Source of the DNA: an uncultured Lachnospiraceae bacterium
Lineage (GTDB): Bacteria > Bacillota > Clostridia > Lachnospirales > Lachnospiraceae
Reading direction: 5' to 3'
NCBI GenBank assembly: GCA_900315055.1
Contig: OMXP01000008.1
Coordinates: 1 to 61,863 of the forward strand
DNA: 61,863 bases
Part shown: positions 54,981 to 61,863 of the stretch, piece after piece
How the letters are laid out: the number at the start of each line of letters is the position of its first letter
How positions within the stretch are numbered: the stretch's first letter is position 1
Translations under genes and position numbers: made by a program
Notes under the pieces: model-generated
The model's database searches: none
What the model was told of the DNA's origin: nothing
What the model saw: the letters and a program-made list of their open reading frames with translations, nothing else

Positions 54981-56501
54981 GTGGAAGATACGAAAGAGCG
55001 CATGCGCTACGGCATTGTAAATCTGGATCTCTACCGCTATGAGATTCATTCCCTGGTAAAGGCCTTTCACCCGACCTGGAACCTGAAGATTCTCGTGCCG
55101 GACGATGTGGAGGAGGTCACAAGGGAGGAGAACAGGAACCGTCGCCGTGCCCATCAGCCGGAGAACTTTGTGTTTGAGCCGGTATTGTCTGTCACCTATT
55201 CAAAGGAAGCGGTCGAAATCACCTTTGAGAGCACCAAAAAGCGCGTTCCGGCACCGGAGGGGATAAACTTTGCCGCAAAAAGCAAAACCCTGAAAAACGC
55301 GCTGAAAAACGCTCTGTACGATCTTCTCACGAAGGAGGCGGGACGGACCCTTCCCTGGGGAGATCTCATTGGCATCCGCCCGACAAAGCTTGCTTCCATC
55401 GCCATGGAAGAGGGAAAGACAAAGGAAGAGGCTGCCAAGGAGCTGATGCAGGAGCACTTCGTAAGCCCCGGGAAGGCACACCTTGCCGCGGACATCGCAG
55501 AGCGGGAGGCGAAGATCCTTGCCCCGCTCCACAAGAGCGGCTACAGCCTGTACGTCGGGATTCCGTTCTGCCCGACAACCTGCCTGTATTGCTCCTTCCC
55601 TTCCTATAACATTACCCTGTATGAGAATGTCGTGGACGACTACATCAGCGCACTGATCCATGAACTCACGGAGAGCTTTGAACTGGTAAAAGGGAAGGAA
55701 CTCAATACGATCTACATCGGCGGCGGAACGCCGACTTCCCTTACCGCAGAGCAGCTGGACAGACTCCTTACCGCCATTGACAGGATCTATCCCGTGGGGC
55801 AGGCACAGGAGTACACCGTCGAGGCAGGGCGTGCGGATTCGATCACGGAGGACAAGCTGAAGGTCCTTCTTGATCACAATGTGACGAGAATCAGCGTGAA
55901 TCCGCAGACGATGAACGACAGGACCCTGCGCCTCATCGGGCGGCACCACAGTGTGCAGCAGGTGATTGATACCTATTATCTTGCGCGAAGCCTCGGCTTT
56001 ACGAACATCAACATGGACATCATCCTGGGACTGCCGGGTGAAGGACCGGAGGAGGTCGCCCATACGGTCTCCGAGATCGAAAAGCTCTCCCCGGACGACT
56101 TCACGGTGCACTCTCTGGCAATCAAGAAGGCATCGCGCCTCCGGGAGATGATCGACAAGAACGGCTGGCCGGTCCTCATCAATACGGAGGAGACGATGCG
56201 GATTGCAGCAGAGGGAGCAGCGCGCATGGGCATGCACCCGTATTACCTCTACCGGCAGAAGAACATGTCCGGCAACTTCGAGAATACCGGCTATGCAAAG
56301 GACGGGCATTTCGGAATCTACAACATCCTCATCATGGAGGAGCTCCAGACGATCCTTGCCTGCGGAGCGGGCTCGGTGACCAAGCGCGTGTTCCGGGAGG
56401 GGACGCGGATCGAGCGGTGCGACTGTGCGAAGGAAGTCGGGGTTTATATCGGGAATATTGAGGAAATGATTGACAGAAAGCGCACTCTTTTTGCACAATA
56501 G
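54981..56501 (+). CDS. hemZ: oxygen-independent coproporphyrinogen III oxidase-like HemZ
   Basis: The 506-residue radical SAM protein has a HemZ-type N-terminal extension (about 1-185) before the core. The cluster motif is CPTTCLYCSF, followed by YIGGGTPTSL and MDIILGLPGEG. Its family decarboxylates coproporphyrinogen III in heme synthesis, or in related forms acts elsewhere in tetrapyrrole metabolism. No other heme gene is nearby. It starts at GTG 54981 with GAGGAG upstream. Confidence 0.88.
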   Translation: MEDTKERMRYGIVNLDLYRYEIHSLVKAFHPTWNLKILVPDDVEEVTREENRNRRRAHQPENFVFEPVLSVTYSKEAVEITFESTKKRVPAPEGINFAAKSKTLKNALKNALYDLLTKEAGRTLPWGDLIGIRPTKLASIAMEEGKTKEEAAKELMQEHFVSPGKAHLAADIAEREAKILAPLHKSGYSLYVGIPFCPTTCLYCSFPSYNITLYENVVDDYISALIHELTESFELVKGKELNTIYIGGGTPTSLTAEQLDRLLTAIDRIYPVGQAQEYTVEAGRADSITEDKLKVLLDHNVTRISVNPQTMNDRTLRLIGRHHSVQQVIDTYYLARSLGFTNINMDIILGLPGEGPEEVAHTVSEIEKLSPDDFTVHSLAIKKASRLREMIDKNGWPVLINTEETMRIAAEGAARMGMHPYYLYRQKNMSGNFENTGYAKDGHFGIYNILIMEELQTILACGAGSVTKRVFREGTRIERCDCAKEVGVYIGNIEEMIDRKRTLFAQ

Positions 56502-56514
56502 GCGGGAATCGGAC

Positions 56515-56526
56515 GGAAACGTTTCC
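56515..56526. promoter_or_regulatory. GGAAACGTTTCC palindrome
   Basis: A perfect 12-base palindrome with a central CG, the form used by LacI/CcpA-type regulators, lies in the hemZ-topA gap. Confidence 0.4.
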
Positions 56527-56580
56527 CTAATATATCTTCCAGTGAATTGAAAATTGTTTTTGCTTCCGGCGCAAATTTAC

Positions 56581-56609
56581 TTGCATGTTAATTCGAATTA
56601 CGGTATATT
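56581..56609 (+). promoter_or_regulatory. topA-codY promoter with palindrome in the spacer
   Basis: TTGCAT and TATATT are 17 bases apart. The spacer contains TAATTCGAATTA (56589-56600), a perfect palindrome placed where a repressor would block RNA polymerase. Confidence 0.55.
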
Positions 56610-56691
56610 CTAATCGCTTTTGGACCAATTCCAGATTTTCTGACGGGTCCGGGCAAGAATCGGCTGAAAAAGCTGAGGAGTGTTACACCTT

Positions 56692-58824
56692 ATGGCAAAA
56701 TATCTTGTGATCGTCGAGTCCCCGACAAAGGTCAAGACGATTAAGAAGTTCCTGGGATCCAAATACGACGTGGCCGCAAGCCAGGGACATGTGCGGGATC
56801 TGCCGAAGTCGCAGATGGGCATTGACATCGAGAACGACTACGAGCCCCGCTACATCACAATCCGCGGCAAGGGAGATCTTCTGGCCGAGCTTCGCCGGAA
56901 GGTGAAGAAGGCAGATCTCGTCTATCTCGCAACGGACCCCGACCGCGAGGGGGAAGCCATTTCCTGGCACCTCACCGCGGCCTTAAAGCTCGAGGACGGG
57001 CAGTATGAGCGCGTGACCTTCAATGAGATCACAAAGAGCGCCGTCACCGAGTCCTTCAAACACCCGCGCGACATCGACATGAACCTGGTTGATGCGCAGC
57101 AGGCAAGACGTGTTCTCGACCGCATGGTCGGTTACGAAATATCACCCCTTCTGTGGGCAAAGGTCAAGCGCGGCCTCTCGGCAGGACGTGTCCAGTCGGT
57201 GGCGCTTCGCATGATCGCGGACAGGGAGGAGGAGATCAACTCCTTCATCCCGGAGGAATACTGGACGCTCGATGCGATTCTTTCCGTCGACGGAGAGAAG
57301 AAGCCTCTTGTCGCGCACTACTACGGCCCGATGGATAAGACCGGAGCCGTGAAGGCGCAGATCCAGAATGAGACGGAAGCGGACAGCGTAAAGAGTGCTC
57401 TTTCAAATGCCACGTATTCCATCTCCGAGATCCGGCGCTCCACGAAAGAGCGCAAGCCCCCGCTTCCGTTCACGACCTCGACCCTGCAGCAGGAGGCCTC
57501 GAAGTCTCTGAACTTCTCCACGCAGAAGACGATGCGCGTTGCGCAGCAGCTCTACGAGGGCATCGAGATCAAGGGGTCCGGATCTGTCGGTGTCATCACC
57601 TATCTTCGTACGGATTCGACGAGAATCTCCGAGGAGGCCATCGAAGCGGCATCCGCGTATATCGCGGAAAACTTCGGGCCCGAGTACGAGCTCAAGGGCG
57701 AGCAGAAGAAGACGGATCAGAAGATTCAGGACGCCCACGAGGCGATCCGGCCGACCGATCTGAAGAGAACACCGGAATCCATCAAAGATTCGCTGGACAG
57801 GGACCAGTACCGTCTCTACTCCCTCATCTGGAAGCGGTTCATGGCAAGCCGCATGGCAAGCGCCAAAATCGACCAGACACAGGTCAGGATCACGGCAAAG
57901 GCAAAGGACGGCAGGGACTATCTTTTCACCGTGCCGTACTCAAGCGTTGCGTTCGACGGTTTCCTGAAGGTGTACAGCCCCTCCGACGACGAGAAGCTCG
58001 CCGGGGCGATGCGCCGGGGAATCGATGAGAACACAGGCCTTGCTCTCCAGGATCTGGATGCGAAACAGCATTTCACACAGCCTGTGGCACACTATACCGA
58101 GGCATCCCTTGTCCATGCTCTCGAGGAACAGGGAATCGGACGGCCCAGCACCTACGCGCCGACGATTACGACGATTCTCGCCCGCCACTACGTGACGAAG
58201 GAGAACAAGAACCTGTACATGACAGAGCTCGGTGAGACGGTGAACGGCATCATGAAGAAGGAGTTCCCCGAGATCGTGGACCCGAAGTTCACGGCAAATC
58301 TCGAGAGCCTGCTCGATGGTGTCGCGGAAGGAAAGGTGCGCTGGAAGACCATCATTGAGAACTTCTATCCGGACCTTCACACGGCAGTGGAGAAGGCACA
58401 GACGGAGCTCGAGAAGGTCACCATTGCCGATGAGGTGACCGATGAGATCTGCGAGAAATGCGGACGTCATATGGTCATTAAGTACGGACCGCACGGCAAG
58501 TTCCTGGCATGCCCGGGATTCCCGGAGTGCCGGAATACCAGACCGTACTATGAGAAGATCGGCGTCAAATGCCCCAAGTGCGGAAAGGACATTGTCATCA
58601 AGAAAACCAGGAAGGGAAGAAAGTACTACGGGTGTCTCGGGAACCCCGAGTGCGATTTCATGACCTGGTCCAGGCCCTCCGGGAAGCTTTGCCCGCGCTG
58701 CGGGAGCGAGCTGCTCGAAAAAGGCCAGAAACTTGTCTGCATGAACAAGGACTGCGGCTATGTCACGGACAGGCCGAAGGATCCAGAGAGTGCGGAAACT
58801 ACACCGCAGCAGGAAAATTCATAA
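56692..58824 (+). CDS. topA: DNA topoisomerase I
   Basis: The 710-residue type IA enzyme has the TOPRIM domain (YLVIVESPTKVKTI ... ATDPDREGEAISWHL), the active tyrosine near residue 304 in GVITYLRTDSTRIS, and three C-terminal zinc ribbons (CEKCG...CPGFPEC, CPKCG...CLGNPEC, CPRCG...CMNKDC). It relaxes negative supercoils. ATG 56692 follows GAGGAG. It is upstream of codY, a common order in Bacillota. Confidence 0.97.
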   Translation: MAKYLVIVESPTKVKTIKKFLGSKYDVAASQGHVRDLPKSQMGIDIENDYEPRYITIRGKGDLLAELRRKVKKADLVYLATDPDREGEAISWHLTAALKLEDGQYERVTFNEITKSAVTESFKHPRDIDMNLVDAQQARRVLDRMVGYEISPLLWAKVKRGLSAGRVQSVALRMIADREEEINSFIPEEYWTLDAILSVDGEKKPLVAHYYGPMDKTGAVKAQIQNETEADSVKSALSNATYSISEIRRSTKERKPPLPFTTSTLQQEASKSLNFSTQKTMRVAQQLYEGIEIKGSGSVGVITYLRTDSTRISEEAIEAASAYIAENFGPEYELKGEQKKTDQKIQDAHEAIRPTDLKRTPESIKDSLDRDQYRLYSLIWKRFMASRMASAKIDQTQVRITAKAKDGRDYLFTVPYSSVAFDGFLKVYSPSDDEKLAGAMRRGIDENTGLALQDLDAKQHFTQPVAHYTEASLVHALEEQGIGRPSTYAPTITTILARHYVTKENKNLYMTELGETVNGIMKKEFPEIVDPKFTANLESLLDGVAEGKVRWKTIIENFYPDLHTAVEKAQTELEKVTIADEVTDEICEKCGRHMVIKYGPHGKFLACPGFPECRNTRPYYEKIGVKCPKCGKDIVIKKTRKGRKYYGCLGNPECDFMTWSRPSGKLCPRCGSELLEKGQKLVCMNKDCGYVTDRPKDPESAETTPQQENS

Positions 58825-58917
58825 CAGTCAGATGGAGATTGAGGGATCCTCACGCGAAGTACGCCAGTTCCTGCCGGGTCCCGGTTTTCCGGCCATGCCG
58901 GGGAAAGGAAAGAAGAT

Positions 58918-59715
58918 ATGGGCAATTCCAGCACCAATGTTCAGCTTCTGGATAAGACAAGAAAGATTGAGAAACTTTTACACAACAACAGCACCGGCAA
59001 GGTGGTCTTCAATGACATCTGCAGCGTGCTCGATGACATCCTGGCATCGAATGTCCTCGTCCTTTCCCGGAAGGGCAAGGTTCTCGGCGTAGGCCTGCGC
59101 CAGGATATCCAGCCGATCGGCCAGATGCTCAAGCACACCCTCGGTGATTTTATCGAGCCCACGCTCAATGAAAGACTGCTGTCCGTCCTTTCCACGAATG
59201 AGAATGTCAACCTCGCAACCCTTGGCTTTGAGGGCGAGGATGCACAGCACAATGCGATCATCTCCCCGATTGAGATCGCAGGCGAGAGACTTGGCACGGT
59301 CTTCATCTACAACGCAAACGTTCCGTATACGATTGACGACATCATCATCTGCGAGTACGGCACCACGGTGGTCGGCCTCGAGATGCTGCGCGCGGTGACC
59401 GAGGAGTCTGCGGAGGAGAACCGCAAGACCCAGATCGTCAAGAGCGCCATCAGCACCCTGTCCTACACCGAGATCCAGGCGATCCTGCACATCTTTGAGG
59501 AGATGGAAGGAAAGAGAGAGGGAATCCTCGTTGCCTCGAAGATTGCCGACAAGGCGGGCATCACCCGTTCCGTCATCGTCAATGCCCTGCGCAAGTTTGA
59601 ATCCGCGGGCGTCATCGAGTCCCGCTCCTCCGGCATGAAGGGCACCTACATCAAGGTCCTGAACGATGCCGTCTACACCGAGCTCGACAAGATGCGCGAC
59701 AAGGTCATGGCCTGA
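58918..59715 (+). CDS. codY: GTP-sensing global regulator CodY
   Basis: The 265-residue protein has the GAF ligand domain (about 1-155; LLDKTRKIEKLLHN, IAGERLGTVFIYN) that binds branched-chain amino acids. The winged helix-turn-helix (about 200-250) contains ASKIADKAGITRSVIVNALR and FESAGVIESRSSGMKGTYIKVLN. It represses nutrient-scavenging genes when GTP and branched-chain amino acids are plentiful. It is probably expressed with topA (93-bp gap) and has GGAAAGAAG before ATG. Confidence 0.97.
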   Translation: MGNSSTNVQLLDKTRKIEKLLHNNSTGKVVFNDICSVLDDILASNVLVLSRKGKVLGVGLRQDIQPIGQMLKHTLGDFIEPTLNERLLSVLSTNENVNLATLGFEGEDAQHNAIISPIEIAGERLGTVFIYNANVPYTIDDIIICEYGTTVVGLEMLRAVTEESAEENRKTQIVKSAISTLSYTEIQAILHIFEEMEGKREGILVASKIADKAGITRSVIVNALRKFESAGVIESRSSGMKGTYIKVLNDAVYTELDKMRDKVMA

Positions 59716-59735
59716 CGTTAAAACAGCTAATCCTG

Positions 59736-59769
59736 CGGCCGCTCCGGTTTTCCGGAACGGCCGTTTTTT
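59736..59769 (+). terminator. terminator of topA-codY
   Basis: A 12-bp stem with one mismatch (59736-59747 with 59752-59763) is followed by six Ts. Confidence 0.8.
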
Positions 59770-59802
59770 CAGGTTTTTTATTGCGAATGGAACAAATCAC
59801 TC

Positions 59803-59832
59803 TTGTCAGCATACGGCAGGACATGGTATGAT
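59803..59832 (+). promoter_or_regulatory. promoter for rpsB-tsf
   Basis: TTGTCA, 18 bases, TATGAT with TGG before it (extended -10). Confidence 0.65.
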
Positions 59833-59840
59833 TACATTCG

Positions 59841-59926
59841 CTGTGCCATGGCGGCACAGACACAAAACACATGCCGTTTCCGGCTGCCCTGTGGCGAGGT
59901 TTCGCTGGCAGACTTTTGACGGCATG
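59841..59926 (+). ncRNA. structured rpsB leader (candidate S2 autoregulatory element)
   Basis: Right after the promoter, CTGTGCC/GGCACAG forms a hairpin (59841-59859). A second domain is closed by CATGCCGT (59870-59877) and ACGGCATG (59919-59926) with inner CTGCC/GGCAG and GCGA/TCGC helices. Such stacked helices before rpsB suggest feedback by protein S2, known in other bacteria. Confidence 0.45.
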
Positions 59927-59954
59927 GAAGACTCAACAAATGGAGGTTTGTAAC

Positions 59955-60746
59955 ATGAGTGAGCAGCACGTAGTTACCATGAAGGAGCTTCTCGAAGCCG
60001 GCGTACATTTCGGTCATCAGACCAGACGCTGGAACCCCAAGATGGCTCCCTACATCTTCACCGAGCGCAACGGGATCCACATCATCGATCTGCAGAAGTC
60101 GGTCATCAAGGTCGACGAGGCTTACAAGGCAGTCTATGAGATCGCTGAGCAGGGCGGCACGATCCTCTTTGTCGGCACCAAGAAGCAGGCTCAGGATTCC
60201 GTTAAGGAAGCAGCTGAGCGCTGCGGCATGTACTATGTCAACCACCGGTGGCTTGGCGGCATGCTGACCAACTTCAAGACCATCCAGAGCCGTATCGAGC
60301 GTCTGAACAAGATCGATACGATGGAGAAGGATGGCACCTTTGATGTCCTTCCGAAGAAGGAAGTTGCCAATCTGAAGAAGGAGCAGGAGAAGCTCAACAT
60401 CAACCTCGGCGGTATCCGCACCATGGAGCACATTCCGGATGCGATCTTCGTCGTTGATCCCAAGAAGGAGCGCATCTGCGTTTCCGAGGCAAGGGCTCTG
60501 GGCATCACCCTGATCGGTATCGCTGATACGAACTGCGATCCGGACGAGCTCGATTACATCATCCCCGGCAACGATGACGCTATCCGCGCCGTCAAGCTTC
60601 TTTGCAACAAGATGGCAGACGCTGTCATCGAGGCAAAGCAGGGCGAGGAGAACGTCGATGTGACTGCAACCAACGATGAGCTGTCCGCTCTGGCAGCTGA
60701 GAGCGCAGCTTCCGAGGCTGAGCAGGTCGCAGAAGGCACTGTATAG
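59955..60746 (+). CDS. rpsB: 30S ribosomal protein S2
   Basis: The 263-residue protein begins [30 protein letters not shown] and has [23 protein letters not shown] and [10 protein letters not shown]. The final 25 residues are an Ala/Glu-rich extension. GGAGG lies eight bases before ATG 59955; the longer open frame would run through the structured leader. Confidence 0.98.
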   Translation: MSEQHVVTMKELLEAGVHFGHQTRRWNPKMAPYIFTERNGIHIIDLQKSVIKVDEAYKAVYEIAEQGGTILFVGTKKQAQDSVKEAAERCGMYYVNHRWLGGMLTNFKTIQSRIERLNKIDTMEKDGTFDVLPKKEVANLKKEQEKLNINLGGIRTMEHIPDAIFVVDPKKERICVSEARALGITLIGIADTNCDPDELDYIIPGNDDAIRAVKLLCNKMADAVIEAKQGEENVDVTATNDELSALAAESAASEAEQVAEGTV

Positions 60747-60764
60747 TTTTATTTGGAGGTCAAT

Positions 60765-61712
60765 ATGGCAATCACAGCAGCTCAGGTTAAGCAGCTCCGC
60801 GAGATGACCGGTGCAGGCATCATGGAGTGCAAGAAGGCACTGACCGAGACCAACGGCGATTACGATGCAGCGGTCGAGTTTCTCCGCAAGTCCGGCGCAG
60901 CAAAGGCCGAGAAGAAGCAGAGCAGAATCGCAGCAGAGGGTCTTTGCTATGTCGCTCAGGAAGGCGATACGAAGGCAGCAATCGTCGAGGTGAACTCCGA
61001 GACCGACTTCGTCGCTCAGAATGCAAAGTTCAAGGCTTATGTCCAGAACGTCGCAAATCAGGCTCTGCACAGCAGCGCAGAGGATCTGGATTCCTTCATG
61101 GCTGAGAAGTGGGAGTCCAATCCGGAGGAGACCGTCAAGGAGAGCCTTGTCGAGCTTACCGCAGTCATTTCCGAGAAGCTCTCCATTCGCCGTTTCGCAA
61201 GACTGGAAGAGCAGAATGGTCTTGTTTCTTCCTACGTTCACGGCGGCGGCCGCATCTCTGTCATCGCTTCCGCAGCCTGCGACAATGTCAACGATGAGGT
61301 CCGCGAGGCCCTTCGCAACGTCTGCATGCAGATCGCAGCTCTGAATCCGAAGTACGTCCGCGAGGAGGATATCCCGCAGGATGTCCGTGATCACGAGAAG
61401 GAGATCCTGAAGGCGCAGGCCATCAACGAGAACAACGAGCTCCCGGAGAACAAGAGAAAGCCCGAGGCGATCATCGAGAAGATGCTCGACGGCAGACTCA
61501 AGAAGGAGTTCAAGGAAATCTGCCTGGTGGATCAGATTTACGTCAAGGCAGAGGACGGCAAGCAGACCGTTGCACAGTATCTGGCAGAGGTTGGCAAGAA
61601 GAACAACACGACCATCAATCTGGACAAGTTCGTCCGCTTCGAGACCGGCGAGGGCATCGAGCGCAAGGAAGAGAACTTCGCAGAAGAGGTCATGAGCCAG
61701 ATCAAGCACTGA
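60765..61712 (+). CDS. tsf: translation elongation factor Ts
   Basis: The 315-residue protein begins MAITAAQVKQLREMTGAGIMECKKAL and has the EF-Tu contact motif NSETDFVAQN. It recharges EF-Tu by GDP/GTP exchange. It lies 18 bp after rpsB with TTGGAGG before ATG and shows strong codon bias. Confidence 0.98.
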   Translation: MAITAAQVKQLREMTGAGIMECKKALTETNGDYDAAVEFLRKSGAAKAEKKQSRIAAEGLCYVAQEGDTKAAIVEVNSETDFVAQNAKFKAYVQNVANQALHSSAEDLDSFMAEKWESNPEETVKESLVELTAVISEKLSIRRFARLEEQNGLVSSYVHGGGRISVIASAACDNVNDEVREALRNVCMQIAALNPKYVREEDIPQDVRDHEKEILKAQAINENNELPENKRKPEAIIEKMLDGRLKKEFKEICLVDQIYVKAEDGKQTVAQYLAEVGKKNNTTINLDKFVRFETGEGIERKEENFAEEVMSQIKH

Positions 61713-61739
61713 TCGAAAGCGGAATACCAAGATAAGAAG

Positions 61740-61772
61740 AGTCCGGAGGCAGCAATGCTTCCGGACTTTTTT
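61740..61772 (+). terminator. terminator of rpsB-tsf and intron target
   Basis: A 12-bp stem with one wobble, tetraloop GCAA and a T run ending at 61772. The adjacent intron begins at the next base. Confidence 0.9.
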
Positions 61773-61863
61773 GTGCGCCCGGCGGGCGCACGCTCTAATG
61801 GGTGAAAGTCCCTAACTCGCCCGGCAGTGGGAAGAGTACAGCCGAAGCCAAGGGCGTTAACGT
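61773..61863 (+). mobile_element. 5' end of a group II intron (likely class IIC), cut by the window edge
   Basis: The sequence starts GTGCG, the group II 5' splice consensus. It continues with a GTGCGCCC/GGGCGCAC hairpin and GGGTGAAAGTCCC, typical of domain I of bacterial group II introns. It begins directly after the T-tract of an intrinsic terminator, the known target preference of class IIC introns. The reverse transcriptase gene and domains II-VI lie outside the window. Confidence 0.8.

Noticed and set aside
56541..56555. CodY box upstream of topA (AGTGAATTGAAAATT)
   Set aside because: Only about 10 of 15 bases match the consensus, which is expected by chance in AT-rich DNA.

Overview
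The window reads as a chromosomal segment of an anaerobic, GC-rich Bacillota, most likely a Lachnospiraceae-type Clostridia. The basis is the gene content: CodY, CIRCE-controlled groESL, PPi-type phosphofructokinase, pyruvate phosphate dikinase, anaerobic ribonucleotide reductase activase NrdG, oxygen-independent HemZ, and a sortase-anchored protein built of Spy0128-type isopeptide domains. Strong AGGAGG-type ribosome sites precede most genes, and several promoters carry an extended -10 (TGn before the hexamer). The genus cannot be fixed from the sequence alone.

Layout. 1-6.2 kb: a terminator, then a large surface adhesin that has lost its signal-peptide end and is broken by a frameshifting deletion inside near-identical 360-bp repeats. 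6.2-8.6 kb (minus strand): a DUF438/hemerythrin/PAS protein and an MFS transporter, divergent from a tightly overlapping nrdG / flavin reductase / rRNA methyltransferase (split in two) / cysteine desulfurase operon (8.7-12.5 kb). 12.5-15.5 kb: TetR regulator with a palindromic operator, a GPH sugar-type transporter and a lysophospholipase-like hydrolase. 15.7-19.5 kb: PPi-phosphofructokinase and glycogen phosphorylase, then tRNA-Val. 20-24.3 kb: an unrecognised conserved protein, a CapA-like protein, a HAD phosphatase and a CPBP protease. 24.5-28.9 kb: rpmE, DUF1385, prmC, prfA, pheA. 29.1-32.9 kb: Ppx/GppA-HD and ppk1, a polyphosphate turnover pair. 33-34 kb: an AT-richer island with a HepT/MntA toxin-antitoxin pair and an orphan promoter/terminator unit that may make a small RNA. 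34.2-38.3 kb: sugar transferase, ATP-grasp, HAD, endonuclease IV and a TPR protein, all overlapping.

38.4-42.2 kb (minus strand): ABC-F ATPase, a PHP-HAD fusion and a small protein. 42.4-45 kb: a membrane GGDEF protein and a glycerophosphodiesterase. 45-48 kb: ppdK. 48-49.4 kb (minus strand): a small protein behind two CTACATGTAG palindromes and an FMN alpha-hydroxy-acid dehydrogenase with an N-terminal cysteine cluster. 49.6-51.8 kb: CIRCE-groES-groEL. 51.9-56.5 kb: rel, an MBL-fold hydrolase, hemZ. 56.6-59.7 kb: topA-codY. 59.8-61.7 kb: rpsB-tsf with a structured leader. The window ends inside the 5' end of a group II intron that starts exactly after the T-tract of the tsf terminator, as expected for the IIC class.

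Most genes are core housekeeping. The more unusual items are the broken repeat adhesin, the HepT/MntA island with its neighbouring RNA-like unit, the split RsmF-type methyltransferase, the PHP-HAD fusion, the tandem operator palindromes and the terminator-targeted intron.
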